Below, piece by piece: positions 9,677 through 18,866 of a DNA stretch of 64,000 nucleotides. Position 1 is the stretch's first letter. Each line of letters begins with the position of its first letter. The stretch spans positions 5,206,501-5,270,500 of the forward strand of contig NZ_CP070506.1 of assembly GCF_016925675.1 (NCBI RefSeq). Reading direction: 5' to 3'. Origin of the DNA: Pseudomonas hygromyciniae. Its GTDB lineage: Bacteria; Pseudomonadota; Gammaproteobacteria; Pseudomonadales; Pseudomonadaceae. A model generated the notes under the pieces. The model made no database searches. It was not told where the DNA came from and saw only the letters and a list, made by a program, of their open reading frames with translations. The translations under genes and the position numbers were made by a program.

Positions 9677-11110
9677 ATGCCTAGCGAACCGACAGGATCC
9701 TCCGTCGACTTCGAAAAAGTCGACTCCGAATATTTCCAACAACGCGAACTGAAAAAAGGCGCTGCCGGCTGGGTGCTATTAGTCGGTCTCGGCGTCGCCT
9801 ATGTCATTTCCGGCGACTACGCCGGCTGGAACTTCGGCCTGGCCCAAGGCGGCTGGGGCGGGATGTTCCTCGCCACATTGCTGATGGCCACCATGTACTT
9901 GTGCATGTGCTTTTCCCTCGCCGAGCTGTCATCCATGATCCCCACCGCCGGCGGTGGCTACGGGTTTGCCCGCAGTGCGTTCGGGCCCTGGGGTGGATTC
10001 CTCACCGGCACGGCGATCCTCATCGAATACGCCATCGCCCCCGCCGCCATCGCAGTGTTTATCGGCGCCTATTGCGAGTCGCTGTTCGGCATTGGCGGCT
10101 GGATGATCTACCTGGCGTTCTACATCATCTTTATCGGCATCCACATCTTTGGTGTCGGTGAAGCGCTGAAGCTGATGTTTGTGATCACCGCCATCGCCGC
10201 GATTGCCCTGGGCGTGTTCCTGGTGGCGATGGTGCCGCACTTCAACGTCGCCAACCTACTGGACATTCCCGTGACCGAGGCCAAGGGCGCCAGCAGCTTC
10301 CTGCCGTTTGGCTATGTGGGTGTGTGGGCGGCAATTCCTTATGCCATCTGGTTCTTCCTCGCCGTCGAAGGCGTGCCCCTGGCCGCCGAAGAAACCAAGA
10401 ACCCGAAACGCGACCTGCCCCGCGGCCTGATCGGCGCGATTGTGGTGCTGACCAGTTTCGCCCTGCTGATCCTGGTAATCGCACCGGGCGGCGCCGGCAC
10501 TCTGGCGCTGGTCAAGTCCGGCAACCCGTTGGTGGAATCCCTGGCCCTGGCCTACGGCGGTTCGACCTGGATGGGCAGCTTCGTCAACCTGGTGGGCCTG
10601 GCCGGGCTGATCGCGAGTTTCTTCTCGATCATCTATGCCTACTCCCGGCAGATCTTCGCCCTGTCCCGCGCCGGCTACTTGCCGCGCAAGTTGTCGCAAA
10701 CCAATAAAAGCAAAGCACCGGTGCTGGCCCTGGTCATCCCCGGGATCATCGGGTTTGGCCTGTCGCTGACCGGCCAGGGCGACCTGCTCATCCTGGTGGC
10801 GGTGTTTGGCGCGACCATTTCCTACGTGTTGATGATGGCCGCGCATATCACCCTGCGCATCCGTCGCCCCAAAATGGAGCGGCCATACCGCACCCCGGGC
10901 GGCATCTTCACTTCGGGCCTGGCCTTGATACTGGCCTGCATCGCCGTAGTGGCGGGTTTCCTGGTGGATCCACGCGTGGTGATTGGCGCGGCGATCATCT
11001 ATGGAGTATTAATTGCTTACTTTGCTTTCTACAGTCGGCATCACTTGGTAGCAGGCACGCCGGAAGAAGAATTCGCGGCGATCCAGGCCGCAGAGGCCGC
11101 CTTGCACTAA
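9677..11110 (+). CDS. eat: Ethanolamine permease, APC superfamily
   Basis: 477 residues with about 12 hydrophobic segments. The amino acid/polyamine/organocation family signature is visible: the early GWVLLVGLGVAYVISGDYAGWNFGLA and the FFLAVEGVPLAAEETKNPKRDLPRG loop typical of ethanolamine/amino acid permeases. The N-terminal 30 residues are cytoplasmic and charged. The ATG at 9677 is preceded by an AAAGG-like site. Lying between exaC and eutBC, it would import ethanolamine across the inner membrane. Confidence 0.92.
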   Translation: MPSEPTGSSVDFEKVDSEYFQQRELKKGAAGWVLLVGLGVAYVISGDYAGWNFGLAQGGWGGMFLATLLMATMYLCMCFSLAELSSMIPTAGGGYGFARSAFGPWGGFLTGTAILIEYAIAPAAIAVFIGAYCESLFGIGGWMIYLAFYIIFIGIHIFGVGEALKLMFVITAIAAIALGVFLVAMVPHFNVANLLDIPVTEAKGASSFLPFGYVGVWAAIPYAIWFFLAVEGVPLAAEETKNPKRDLPRGLIGAIVVLTSFALLILVIAPGGAGTLALVKSGNPLVESLALAYGGSTWMGSFVNLVGLAGLIASFFSIIYAYSRQIFALSRAGYLPRKLSQTNKSKAPVLALVIPGIIGFGLSLTGQGDLLILVAVFGATISYVLMMAAHITLRIRRPKMERPYRTPGGIFTSGLALILACIAVVAGFLVDPRVVIGAAIIYGVLIAYFAFYSRHHLVAGTPEEEFAAIQAAEAALH

Positions 11111-11122
11111 ACGCCGTAAACC

Positions 11123-11148
11123 ACGACGCGGGCCAGCGCCCGCGTCGT
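11123..11148 (+). promoter_or_regulatory. Perfect 11-bp stem-loop between eat and eutB
   Basis: ACGACGCGGGC (11123-11133) pairs perfectly with GCCCGCGTCGT (11138-11148) around a CAGC loop. There is no T tract, so it is not a classic terminator. It ends 14 bp before the eutB start and partly precedes the ribosome site, so it could affect mRNA stability or eutB translation. Confidence 0.6.
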
Positions 11149-11162
11149 CATGGAGAGTCTGT

Positions 11163-12557
11163 ATGGCAAGTTTTTCCCACTCGGTCGGTGCATTGACCTA
11201 CCGTTTCGACAGCCTCAAGGACGTGATGGCCAAGGCCAGTCCCGCCCGCTCCGGGGACTTTCTCGCAGGCGTCGCCGCGCAGAACGATGGCGAACGGGTT
11301 GCGGCGCAAATGGCCCTGGCCAATATCCCGCTCAAGCACTTCCTTGAAGAAGCGTTGATCCCTTACGAAAGCGATGAAGTCACCCGGCTGATCATCGACA
11401 CCCACGACCAGCAGGCCTTTGCGGTGGTCAGCCACCTGACCGTCGGCGGCCTGCGCGACTGGCTGCTCAGCGATGCGGCCGACGAACACAGCCTGCGTGC
11501 GCTGGCGCCGGGGCTAACCCCGGAAATGGCCGCGGCTGTGTCGAAGATCATGCGCGTGCAAGACCTGGTGCTGGTGGCGCAGAAGATCCGCGTCGTCACC
11601 CAGTTTCGCGGCACCCTGGGCCTGCGCGGGCGGTTGTCCACGCGCCTGCAACCCAACCACCCCACGGATGAACCGGCGGGCATCGCCGCGAGCATCCTCG
11701 ACGGGTTGCTGTACGGCAACGGCGACGCCATGATCGGCATCAACCCGGCCACCGACAGCATCGCCTCGATCTGCGCCATGCTGGAGATGCTCGACGCGAT
11801 CATCCAGCGCTACGAGATTCCGACCCAGGCCTGCGTGCTGACCCACGTCACCACCTCCATTGAAGCCATCAACCGTGGCGTGCCCCTGGACCTGGTGTTT
11901 CAGTCGATTGCCGGCACCGAGGCGGCCAACGCCAGCTTCGGGATCAATCTGAATGTGCTGCAGGAAGGCTACGAGGCGGGCTTGAGCCTGAATCGCGGGA
12001 CCCTGGGGCAAAACCTGATGTATTTCGAAACCGGGCAAGGCAGCGCCCTGTCGGCCAACGCGCACTTTGGCATCGACCAGCAAACCTGCGAAACCCGCGC
12101 CTATGCCGTGGCGCGGCATTTCAAGCCGTTTTTGGTCAACACCGTGGTCGGTTTTATCGGCCCTGAGTACCTGTATAACGGCAAGCAGATCATCCGCGCC
12201 GGCCTCGAAGACCATTTCTGCGGCAAGCTGCTGGGCGTGCCCATGGGTTGCGACATCTGCTACACCAACCACGCCGAAGCCGACCAAGACGATATGGACA
12301 CCCTGCTGACCCTGCTAGGGGTGGCCGGAATCAACTTCATCATGGGCATCCCGGGCTCAGACGACATCATGCTCAACTACCAGACCACGTCCTTTCACGA
12401 CGCGCTCTATGCCCGGCAGACCCTGGGCTTGAAGCCCGCGCCGGAATTTGAACAGTGGCTGGCGAAAATGGGCATCTTCACGCAAGCCGATGGCAAGGTG
12501 CAGTTTGGCAACAACCTGCCCCCGGCCTTCCGCCATGCCTTGGCGCAATTGGGATGA
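11163..12557 (+). CDS. eutB: Ethanolamine ammonia-lyase large subunit
   Basis: 464 residues, family length. EutB with EutC is an adenosylcobalamin enzyme that splits ethanolamine into acetaldehyde and ammonia. Recognisable stretches include [17 protein letters not shown], the substrate region [17 protein letters not shown] and [25 protein letters not shown] site precedes the ATG. Its stop overlaps an in-frame eutC ATG. No microcompartment shell genes are present, as in other pseudomonads. Confidence 0.96.
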   Translation: MASFSHSVGALTYRFDSLKDVMAKASPARSGDFLAGVAAQNDGERVAAQMALANIPLKHFLEEALIPYESDEVTRLIIDTHDQQAFAVVSHLTVGGLRDWLLSDAADEHSLRALAPGLTPEMAAAVSKIMRVQDLVLVAQKIRVVTQFRGTLGLRGRLSTRLQPNHPTDEPAGIAASILDGLLYGNGDAMIGINPATDSIASICAMLEMLDAIIQRYEIPTQACVLTHVTTSIEAINRGVPLDLVFQSIAGTEAANASFGINLNVLQEGYEAGLSLNRGTLGQNLMYFETGQGSALSANAHFGIDQQTCETRAYAVARHFKPFLVNTVVGFIGPEYLYNGKQIIRAGLEDHFCGKLLGVPMGCDICYTNHAEADQDDMDTLLTLLGVAGINFIMGIPGSDDIMLNYQTTSFHDALYARQTLGLKPAPEFEQWLAKMGIFTQADGKVQFGNNLPPAFRHALAQLG

Positions 12558-12571
12558 AGAAGGAGCCTGAA

Positions 12572-13396
12572 GTGCAGCTTGATACCCCAGAAAACGACAA
12601 CCCATGGCTGGAACTGCGGCGCCTGACACCGGCGCGGATTGCCCTGGGCCGCACCGGCACCAGCATCCCCACCGGCGCGCAACTGGACTTCCAGTTCGCC
12701 CACGCCCAGGCCCGCGACGCGGTACACCTACCGTTCGACCATGCCGGCCTGAGCAGCCAGATGGCCGAGCGCGGCCGCGACAGCCTGTTGCTACACAGCG
12801 CCGCCCCCGACCGCCACAGCTACCTGCAACGCCCGGACCTGGGGCGACGCCTGAGCGATGAATCGGCACAGACCCTGCGCGACTATGCCCTGGCCAACCC
12901 GGGCGGTGTGGACCTGGCGGTGGTGGTGGCCGATGGTTTATCGGCGCTGGCGGTGCATAAACACACCGTGCCGTTTCTGACACGCATGGAAGAACAGACC
13001 CACGCCGAAGGCTGGTCGTTGTCGCCGGTGATTCTGGTGGAACAAGGCCGGGTGGCGGTCGCCGATGAAATCGGCCAATTGCTCGGCGCCAAAATGGTGG
13101 TGATCCTGATCGGTGAACGGCCGGGACTCAGTTCGCCGGACAGCCTGGGGTTGTATTTCACCTACAACCCCAAGGTTGGCCTGACCGATGCCTACCGCAA
13201 CTGTATTTCCAATGTGCGCCTGGAAGGCCTGAGCTACGGCATGGCGGCGCACCGTTTGCTGTACTTGATGCGCGAGGCCTGTCGACGGCAGTTGTCGGGG
13301 GTCAACCTCAAGGATGAGGCGCAGGTTCAGACCCTCGAATCGGATGATCCGGACTTGATGAAAGGCAACTTCCTGCTCAGTCCGCCCAAGGAGTGA
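12572..13396 (+). CDS. eutC: Ethanolamine ammonia-lyase small subunit
   Basis: 274 residues from the GTG at 12572, which has a strong AAGGAG site 6 bp upstream. An ATG at 12554 overlapping the eutB stop is the alternative start and adds six residues. The [15 protein letters not shown] start, [20 protein letters not shown] and the C-terminal [20 protein letters not shown] are characteristic of EutC, which helps bind B12 at the subunit interface. It is the last gene of the ethanolamine operon. Confidence 0.95.
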   Translation: MQLDTPENDNPWLELRRLTPARIALGRTGTSIPTGAQLDFQFAHAQARDAVHLPFDHAGLSSQMAERGRDSLLLHSAAPDRHSYLQRPDLGRRLSDESAQTLRDYALANPGGVDLAVVVADGLSALAVHKHTVPFLTRMEEQTHAEGWSLSPVILVEQGRVAVADEIGQLLGAKMVVILIGERPGLSSPDSLGLYFTYNPKVGLTDAYRNCISNVRLEGLSYGMAAHRLLYLMREACRRQLSGVNLKDEAQVQTLESDDPDLMKGNFLLSPPKE

Positions 13397-13501
13397 TACC
13401 AGCACGATTGCGATTTTTCACCGCTTTAGGCAGCATCAAGCAGCGGGCGCCCGAGTAAAGGACCGTTTGCCGTCGTATTCCTATAGAAGTTGAGGCCTAG
13501 C

Positions 13502-13960
13502 ATGCGGATCACTCAAGCGACTCTGGAACACCTGGACCTGTTGACCCCATTATTCGTCAAGTACCGCGAGTTCTATGGCGCGCTGCCCTTTCCCGACTCA
13601 TCCCGAGCCTTTCTGGAAAAGCGTCTGCGACGCAAAGAGTCGGTGATCTACCTGGCCCTGTCAGATGACGACGACAGCAAGCTGCTGGGCTTTTGTCAGC
13701 TGTATCCGAGCTTTTCCTCGCTGTCGTTGAAACGGGTGTGGATCCTCAATGACATCTACGTCGCCGAGGACGCTCGCCGCCAACTGGTGGCCGACAACCT
13801 CATGCGCACCGCAAAAAAGATGGCCAAGGAAACCAATGCCGTGCGTTTGCGCGTGTCGACCAGCAGCGACAACGCCGTGGCGCAAAAGACCTATGAATCC
13901 ATGGGCTTTCGTGAAGACACCGAGTTCAAGAACTACACCTTGCCGATCAGCGAAGAGTGA
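13502..13960 (+). CDS. GNAT-family N-acetyltransferase
   Basis: 152 residues from the ATG at 13502 (an in-frame TTG at 13490 is less likely). One GNAT domain is visible: the central beta strand VWILNDIYVAEDARRQLVADNLM holds the acetyl-CoA pyrophosphate loop region, and the C-terminal SDNAVAQKTYESMGF is the usual motif B/terminal strand. Substrate cannot be told from sequence. It stands alone between eutC and a REP palindrome. Confidence 0.85.
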   Translation: MRITQATLEHLDLLTPLFVKYREFYGALPFPDSSRAFLEKRLRRKESVIYLALSDDDDSKLLGFCQLYPSFSSLSLKRVWILNDIYVAEDARRQLVADNLMRTAKKMAKETNAVRLRVSTSSDNAVAQKTYESMGFREDTEFKNYTLPISEE

Positions 13961-13974
13961 AACACCGCAAAAAA

Positions 13975-14063
13975 ATGTGGGAGCTGGCTTGCCTGCGATG
14001 CAGGCACCTCGGTGTGTCAGTCAGACCTCGGTGATGCTATCGCAGGCAAGCCAGCTCCCACAT
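13975..14063. repeat. REP-pair (REPIN-like) palindrome
   Basis: Perfect 25-nt arms at 13975-13999 and 14039-14063 share the same core as the element at 9482-9597. Inside is a partial second symmetry (GCACCTCGGTG against CCTCGGTGATGC). It lies just after the acetyltransferase stop and could end its transcript. Confidence 0.9.
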
Positions 14064-14248
14064 TTGGATCAGCGCGAGCCAGAATAGCTGCGACATCCCC
14101 CGCTACAAAACCAACACGCTTTTCATCATTCAATACGTATAATGCCGACCTTTTAGGACTGTAAGAAAACCGGCATACGCCTGTAGCCTTATTGCCCGAA
14201 GCTTCCGCACAGGCCCGCTGAGTTGGGCCATTCACACAGGTGCCATCC

Positions 14249-14905
14249 ATGGATTTCAACCCGCTCGACCTTATCCTGCATCTCGACGTGTACCTCGACT
14301 TGCTGGTAACCAATTACGGTCCGTGGATCTACGCCATCCTGTTCCTGGTGATTTTTTGCGAAACCGGCCTGGTGGTCATGCCGTTCCTGCCGGGCGATTC
14401 GCTGCTGTTCATTGCCGGCGCCGTAGCTGCAGGTGGCGGCATGGACCCGGTCCTGCTGGGCGGCCTGCTGATGCTAGCGGCGATCATGGGTGACAGTACC
14501 AACTACGTGATCGGCCGAACCGCCGGGGAACGCTTGTTCAGCAACCCCAACTCGAAAATCTTCCGTCGCGACTACCTGCAAAAAACCCACGACTTCTACG
14601 ACAAACACGGCGGCAAAACCGTGACCCTGGCGCGCTTCCTGCCGATCCTGCGTACCTTCGCGCCGTTCGTCGCCGGTGTTGCCAGAATGCCTTACCCGCG
14701 GTTCTTCGGCTTCAGCGTGCTGGGCACCATCCTCTGGGTCGGCGGCCTGGTCACCCTCGGCTACTTCTTCGGCAACGTACCGTTCATCAAGAAAAACCTG
14801 TCGCTGCTGGTGGTGTTCATCATCCTGCTCTCGCTGGTGCCGATGATCATTGGCGTGGTCCGCAGCCGTTTTGGCCGCACCTCATCCGAAGCCAAGCCGC
14901 ACTGA
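14249..14905 (+). CDS. DedA/SNARE-associated family inner-membrane protein
   Basis: 218 residues from the ATG at 14249; an in-frame GTG at 14240 is an alternative. Four to five hydrophobic segments. The DedA core FCETGLVVMPFLPGDSLLFIAG is at about residues 37-58, and the second motif ARFLPILRTFAPFVAGVARMPY follows at mid-protein. The family includes lipid scramblase-like transporters for undecaprenyl phosphate and phosphatidylethanolamine. A TATAAT-like -10 lies near 14138. The MtfA-like gene follows after 6 bp, so the two are likely co-transcribed. Confidence 0.9.
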   Translation: MDFNPLDLILHLDVYLDLLVTNYGPWIYAILFLVIFCETGLVVMPFLPGDSLLFIAGAVAAGGGMDPVLLGGLLMLAAIMGDSTNYVIGRTAGERLFSNPNSKIFRRDYLQKTHDFYDKHGGKTVTLARFLPILRTFAPFVAGVARMPYPRFFGFSVLGTILWVGGLVTLGYFFGNVPFIKKNLSLLVVFIILLSLVPMIIGVVRSRFGRTSSEAKPH

Positions 14906-14911
14906 CCGGCC

Positions 14912-15724
14912 ATGTGGTCCCTCAGCGCCTGGCGTCGCCGGCGCCTTCTGGCCAAGCATCCCGTTGCCGATGAAATCTGGCAGCGGGTGCGCCATCACCT
15001 GAACTTCCTCGACGGCATCAGCGCCGAACAGGACCAATGGTTGCGTGAAGCCAGCGTGCTGTTCCTTGCCGAAAAACACCTCACTGCCCTGCCCGGCGTC
15101 GAACTGCACCAGGAACAACGCCTGCTGCTCGCCGCCCAGGCGCAACTGCCACTGATGAACCTGGGCGAGCTGGATTGGTACCAGGGCTTCCACGAAATCA
15201 TCCTCTACCCCGATGACTTCCGCAGCCCCCAGCGCCATCGCGACGCCAGCGGTGTGGAACATGAGTGGGATGGCGAACACAGCGGCGAAGCCTGGCAGCA
15301 AGGCCCGGTGATCCTCGCCTGGCCGGGCGTGCTGGCCAGTGGCAATTGGGAAGGCTACAACCTGGTAATCCACGAACTGGCGCACAAGCTCGACATGCTC
15401 AATGGCGACGCCAATGGCCTGCCCCCCCTGCACCACGACATGCGCGTCCAGGCGTGGGCAAGCGTGATGCAGAGCGCTTATGACGACCTCAACCACCAGC
15501 TCGACCTCAACCCCGACGCCGAAACCGCCATCGACCCGTATGCGGCAGAAAACCCGGCAGAATTCTTTGCCGTCACCAGCGAATATTTTTTCAGCGCCCC
15601 GGATTTGCTCATCGACAGTTATCCACAGGTCTACGAGCAACTGAGCCTTTTTTACCGCCAGGATCCACTGGCCCGCCTGAAACATCTGCAAGCCAGCGAC
15701 CCGCGCTATCAGACTGAAGGCTAA
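14912..15724 (+). CDS. mtfA: MtfA-like zinc peptidase (M90 family)
   Basis: 270 residues. The gluzincin-like motif HELAHKLD sits at about residues 154-161 and supplies two zinc ligands and the catalytic Glu. A downstream NPAEFFAVTSEYFF stretch supplies the conserved Glu region of the M90 family. In E. coli MtfA is a cytosolic peptidase that also binds the glucose repressor Mlc; whether that holds in Pseudomonas is not shown here. It starts 6 bp after the dedA stop. Confidence 0.88.
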   Translation: MWSLSAWRRRRLLAKHPVADEIWQRVRHHLNFLDGISAEQDQWLREASVLFLAEKHLTALPGVELHQEQRLLLAAQAQLPLMNLGELDWYQGFHEIILYPDDFRSPQRHRDASGVEHEWDGEHSGEAWQQGPVILAWPGVLASGNWEGYNLVIHELAHKLDMLNGDANGLPPLHHDMRVQAWASVMQSAYDDLNHQLDLNPDAETAIDPYAAENPAEFFAVTSEYFFSAPDLLIDSYPQVYEQLSLFYRQDPLARLKHLQASDPRYQTEG

Positions 15725-15746
15725 GTACCGTACGACGTCTGGCGCG

Positions 15747-15775
15747 TGGCATCGGCGCAGGAATATGCCTATAAT
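15747..15775 (+). promoter_or_regulatory. Candidate sigma-70 promoter of ppa
   Basis: An exact TATAAT (15770-15775) lies 17 bp after TGGCAT (15747-15752), a weak -35. It is about 60 bp upstream of the ppa start in the only gap large enough for a promoter. Confidence 0.5.
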
Positions 15776-15835
15776 CGCCGCCACTTTTAGGCCAATCCGG
15801 CCAATTCACTTGGCCAACAACGGGGGCAACGCCCA

Positions 15836-16363
15836 ATGAGCTACAGCAAGATTCCGGCTGGCAAAGACCTGCCGAACGACATCTACGTCGCCATCGAGAT
15901 TCCGGCCAACCACGCGCCGATCAAATACGAAATCGACAAAGACAGCGACTGCCTGTTCGTTGACCGTTTCATGGCTACCCCGATGTTCTATCCGGCCAAC
16001 TACGGTTTCATCCCCAACACCCTGGCTGACGACGGTGATCCCCTCGACGTGCTGGTGGTGACTCCTTACCCGGTCACCCCAGGTTCGGTTATCCGCGCCC
16101 GTCCAGTCGGCATCCTGAACATGACCGACGACGGTGGTGGCGATGCCAAAGTCATCGCCGTGCCACACGACAAGCTGTCCCAGCTGTACGTCGATGTGAA
16201 GGAATACACCGACCTGCCGCCACTGCTGCTGGAGCAGATCAAGCACTTCTTCGAGAACTACAAAGACCTCGAAAAAGGCAAATGGGTGAAGATCGACGGT
16301 TGGGGCAACGCAGACGCCGCCCGTGCCGAGATCATGAAGTCGGTAGCCGCCTACAAAGGCTGA
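15836..16363 (+). CDS. ppa: Inorganic pyrophosphatase
   Basis: 175 residues, the length of family I soluble pyrophosphatases, which hydrolyse PPi to phosphate and drive biosynthetic reactions in the cytoplasm. The metal-binding signature [11 protein letters not shown] is at about residues 63-73. [12 protein letters not shown] and [11 protein letters not shown] are also conserved. An upstream GGGGGCAA may serve as ribosome site. An IS3-family element now separates the gene from its terminator. Confidence 0.96.
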   Translation: MSYSKIPAGKDLPNDIYVAIEIPANHAPIKYEIDKDSDCLFVDRFMATPMFYPANYGFIPNTLADDGDPLDVLVVTPYPVTPGSVIRARPVGILNMTDDGGGDAKVIAVPHDKLSQLYVDVKEYTDLPPLLLEQIKHFFENYKDLEKGKWVKIDGWGNADAARAEIMKSVAAYKG

Positions 16364-16385
16364 TACCCGCTACTCATTGCCACGG

Positions 16386-17699
16386 TGTCTAGTCCTGAAA
16401 TAGGTTTACACCTGTTTCAGTCTCAAAACGCCCGATGCACCGCATCGGGCGTTTTGTATTTCAGGGACAGGTGTGGCCGTTCCCCGTTGTAGATCAGCAC
16501 CGATTCATCCACCATTTTCACTGCTTCCGCCAGGTTTTTAGGGCGGCACAGCAAAAGCTCGGTCTTCAAGATCCCGTTTATCCTTTCTGCCAGAGCATTC
16601 TGGTAGCAGTCATATCCGTCGGTCATTGAGCATCTAACGTTATGGCTAGCGTGCAAGCGCTGGTAAAGCTCGGAGCAGTATTGGGCGCCACGGTCTGAGT
16701 GATGGATCAGTGGCAGCTTGCTTCGACGTTTGCTAATTGCTTTTTCCATCGCTTTGATCACCGACTCGGTATGCAAGCTCTCATGCACATGATGGCCTAC
16801 GATCTTGCGCGAGTAAGCGTCTGTCACGAGGCTCACGTAGGCGACGCTTTCCTGTGTCGGCAGGTAGGTTATATCTGCGACCCAGACATGCTCGGGCCTG
16901 CTGGCAACGATTTGTCCTGGACCCTCTTTGAGCAAATTCGGATGGCGGCGAAAACGGTGATGGCTGTCCGTCGTTTTGTGGTAAGCCCGTTTGCGCACCA
17001 CCAGTTCTCGAGCGTTGCGCAAGATGCTAAACAGGCGGTCTCTACCGACCCGCACTGGCGCGCCAACTTCGACGCTCATCAGGTAATGCAGCTTGCGCGT
17101 GCCTATCCTGGGCTGGCGGCGGCGCTTTTCAAGAACAAAGTCCATGACCTCTTGATCTTGACGAGTCCTTGCGTCAAAAGCTCGATTACGTTGGTAATAC
17201 GCTTGGCGCGAAATGCCCATGAACAGGCAAGCCCTGGTGATGCTCAGGTCTTGGATTTGCCCTTGCGAGAGGACTTGCCGGGTCGCTTTTTTTACGACGC
17301 AAACACCGTAGTCATTCTTCAGAACATTCACGACGGCTTCGAAGAATTGCGCCTTCTGATTGCTTAGCGCCAGCTGTTCTTCGAGCTCTTTGATCCGCTG
17401 CTCGGGTGTCAGCGGGAGGGTTTGCTCGGTCATGGACCTGCTCCTCGGCTCTCGAATTGAGGCGCCTTGGCTCCAGTCCTGCCGGCCATGCTTGCGTAGC
17501 CAGACCAGTACCGTGGACCGGCCCTGAATGCCGTAGCGCCGTTGAGCCTCTTTATAACTCAACTCGCCCTTTTCGACCTGGTCTACGACCGATAATTTAA
17601 AGGCTAGCGTGTAGTCACGCTGGCTCCGCCTTTTGCCCGAATCCATTGGTTCCTCCTGAAGATAGGTCAGAAGGTGTAAACCTTATTCAGGACGGGACA
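16386..17699 (-). mobile_element. IS3-family insertion sequence, complete
   Basis: 1314 bp. The left end (TGTCTAGTCCTGAAATAGG) and the reverse complement of the right end (TGTCCCGTCCTGAATAAGG) form imperfect terminal inverted repeats continuing into GTTTACACCT. A 3-bp CGG is repeated directly outside both ends (16383-16385 and 17700-17702), as expected for an IS3 target duplication. It carries one intact transposase gene on the minus strand. Joining the flanks restores one short sequence between ppa and its terminator. Confidence 0.9.
16423..17646 (-). CDS. IS3-family transposase (OrfA and OrfB regions in one frame)
   Basis: 407 residues. An N-terminal helix-turn-helix (YTLAFKLSVVDQVEKGELS and following) is the OrfA part. 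A leucine-zipper-like coiled coil follows (RIKELEEQLALSNQKAQFFEAVV). The rve integrase domain has DDE residues at about Asp258 (VWVADITYLP), Asp318 (HHSDRG) and Glu354 (ALAERINGILK), with 35 residues between the last two. Most IS3 elements need a -1 frameshift to join OrfA and OrfB; here the frame is continuous. No disruption is visible, so it may be active. Confidence 0.93.
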   Translation of the reverse strand: MDSGKRRSQRDYTLAFKLSVVDQVEKGELSYKEAQRRYGIQGRSTVLVWLRKHGRQDWSQGASIREPRSRSMTEQTLPLTPEQRIKELEEQLALSNQKAQFFEAVVNVLKNDYGVCVVKKATRQVLSQGQIQDLSITRACLFMGISRQAYYQRNRAFDARTRQDQEVMDFVLEKRRRQPRIGTRKLHYLMSVEVGAPVRVGRDRLFSILRNARELVVRKRAYHKTTDSHHRFRRHPNLLKEGPGQIVASRPEHVWVADITYLPTQESVAYVSLVTDAYSRKIVGHHVHESLHTESVIKAMEKAISKRRSKLPLIHHSDRGAQYCSELYQRLHASHNVRCSMTDGYDCYQNALAERINGILKTELLLCRPKNLAEAVKMVDESVLIYNGERPHLSLKYKTPDAVHRAF

Positions 17700-17707
17700 C
17701 GGCAATC

Positions 17708-17737
17708 AAAAAGCCCCGATCATTTGGGGCTTTTTTG
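17708..17737 (+). terminator. Rho-independent terminator, originally of ppa
   Basis: AAAAAGCCCC and GGGGCTTTTTT form a stem around a short AT-rich loop followed by a T run. It is placed right after the IS element, so it would have ended the ppa transcript before insertion. Confidence 0.85.
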
Positions 17738-17904
17738 TGGGAAAAAAATAAACAACAAGTTCAATCAAGTAAACAAAACAGCAACTAGCGTTTAACTCGT
17801 TATAACTCAAACAGGATTTCACTTGCTTTAAGGAAACACCTACATACACCAACTCAACGCATGGTTTATTTGATCTAATTTTCCGGCCAGTAAACTCTGC
17901 GTTT

Positions 17905-18686
17905 ATGAATACATCAGGTGATCGCTTAAGAATGTTACTTCGGGAAGTTCATCTTTCCGCTTCCGACTTCGCCAAGAATCGCGACGTCACGCCCCAGCAC
18001 GTGAACAACTGGTTCAAGCGTGGCGTGCCCATGGCCCGGCTCGACGAAATAGCAGAACTGCTGTGTGTCACCAGCCGCTGGCTGCGTACCGGCGAAGGCC
18101 CCAAACACCTGCCGACCAACTACCAACAGGAAGGCTCCAACTCCGCAAACAACGCGCCTGCACGCGAAGACTGCGGCCACTACCTCTGCGGGCCCAGCAG
18201 CGACCCGAAAAATCGACGTGGAAATCCCCTCCACGCCTCCTTCAACTCCCAGGAAAACCTACGCCTCTCCCTGAGCACCCTGGAACAACTCAACGTCACC
18301 GCCGGACGCGCCTTGGGGGCCTATATGGTCGGCAACAGCATGATCGACATCATCCAGGACGGCGCCATCCTGGCCATCGATCGCGGCTGCACGCAAATCA
18401 TCGACGGCGAGATCTACGCCCTCGAACACGACGGCATGCTGCGCATCGCACCTCTACAACCGGCCTGGCGGCGGCCTGCGCATCCGCAGCCACAATAGCA
18501 ACGAACACCCTGACGAACTCCTGACCTACGACCAGCGCTTCGAGCAAAACGTACATATCCTGGGCTGGGTGTTCTGGTGGTCCACCTCAACAAACGCCGC
18601 CTCCCGTCCTGCTGGACGACCATCTGATCGGCCACGACAGCTCTAAATCAGACCAGACGCTGGGAAAACGAGAGAAATGTGAGTAA
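17905..18686 (+). pseudogene. S24/CI-like repressor (HTH plus LexA-type peptidase), frameshifted
   Basis: The N terminus MNTSGDRLRMLLREV and the TPQHVNNWFKRGVPMARL stretch form a Cro/CI-type helix-turn-helix. The second half is a LexA/S24 self-cleaving domain with the catalytic Ser in YMVGNSMIDII. The first 90 or so codons read cleanly. Then the frame breaks near 18180-18230 (KIDVEIP lies in another frame) and again near 18448. The C terminus (LRIRSHN, LLTYDQRFEQNVHILGWVFWW) continues in a second frame to a stop near 18686. Such regulators repress prophage or SOS-linked genes; no prophage genes are adjacent. Confidence 0.7.
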
Positions 18687-18701
18687 CATGCGCGCACATT
18701 T

Positions 18702-18734
18702 GGCAGGGTCGGCGTAAAGCCCACACACCCTGCC
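18702..18734 (+). ncRNA. Candidate structured RNA (stem-loop start of 18.70-18.87 kb region)
   Basis: GGCAGGGT (18702-18709) pairs with ACCCTGCC (18727-18734). Further GC-rich stems follow before a strong terminator at 18842-18866, with no ORF between. The arrangement resembles a small RNA gene or a long 3' UTR of the repressor. I do not recognise a known Pseudomonas RNA, so this is tentative. Confidence 0.3.
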
Positions 18735-18841
18735 CGGCGACGCGGAGGAGTTCCCGCCGATGCCCCCTCATTGAGCGAGAGCTGGGGTGAACGATTGAAG
18801 GCTGGTGAGGTTTACCAAAAATAGACTTAACCAGTCCCGAG

Positions 18842-18866
18842 AAGCCGGCCACAAGCCGGCTTTTTA
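18842..18866 (+). terminator. Rho-independent terminator
   Basis: AAGCCGGC pairs with GCCGGCTT around a short CACAA-type loop and runs into TTTTT. It ends the transcript of the repressor or of the putative RNA upstream. Confidence 0.85.

Noticed and set aside
11163..13396. Eut bacterial microcompartment
   Set aside because: No shell protein genes are present around eutBC; this is the microcompartment-free Pseudomonas layout.
14882..15784. 300-aa open frame on the minus strand
   Set aside because: Antisense shadow of the MtfA-like gene, which carries HELAHKLD.
16423..17367. Plus-strand ORFs inside the IS element
   Set aside because: Antisense to the transposase with intact DDE triad.
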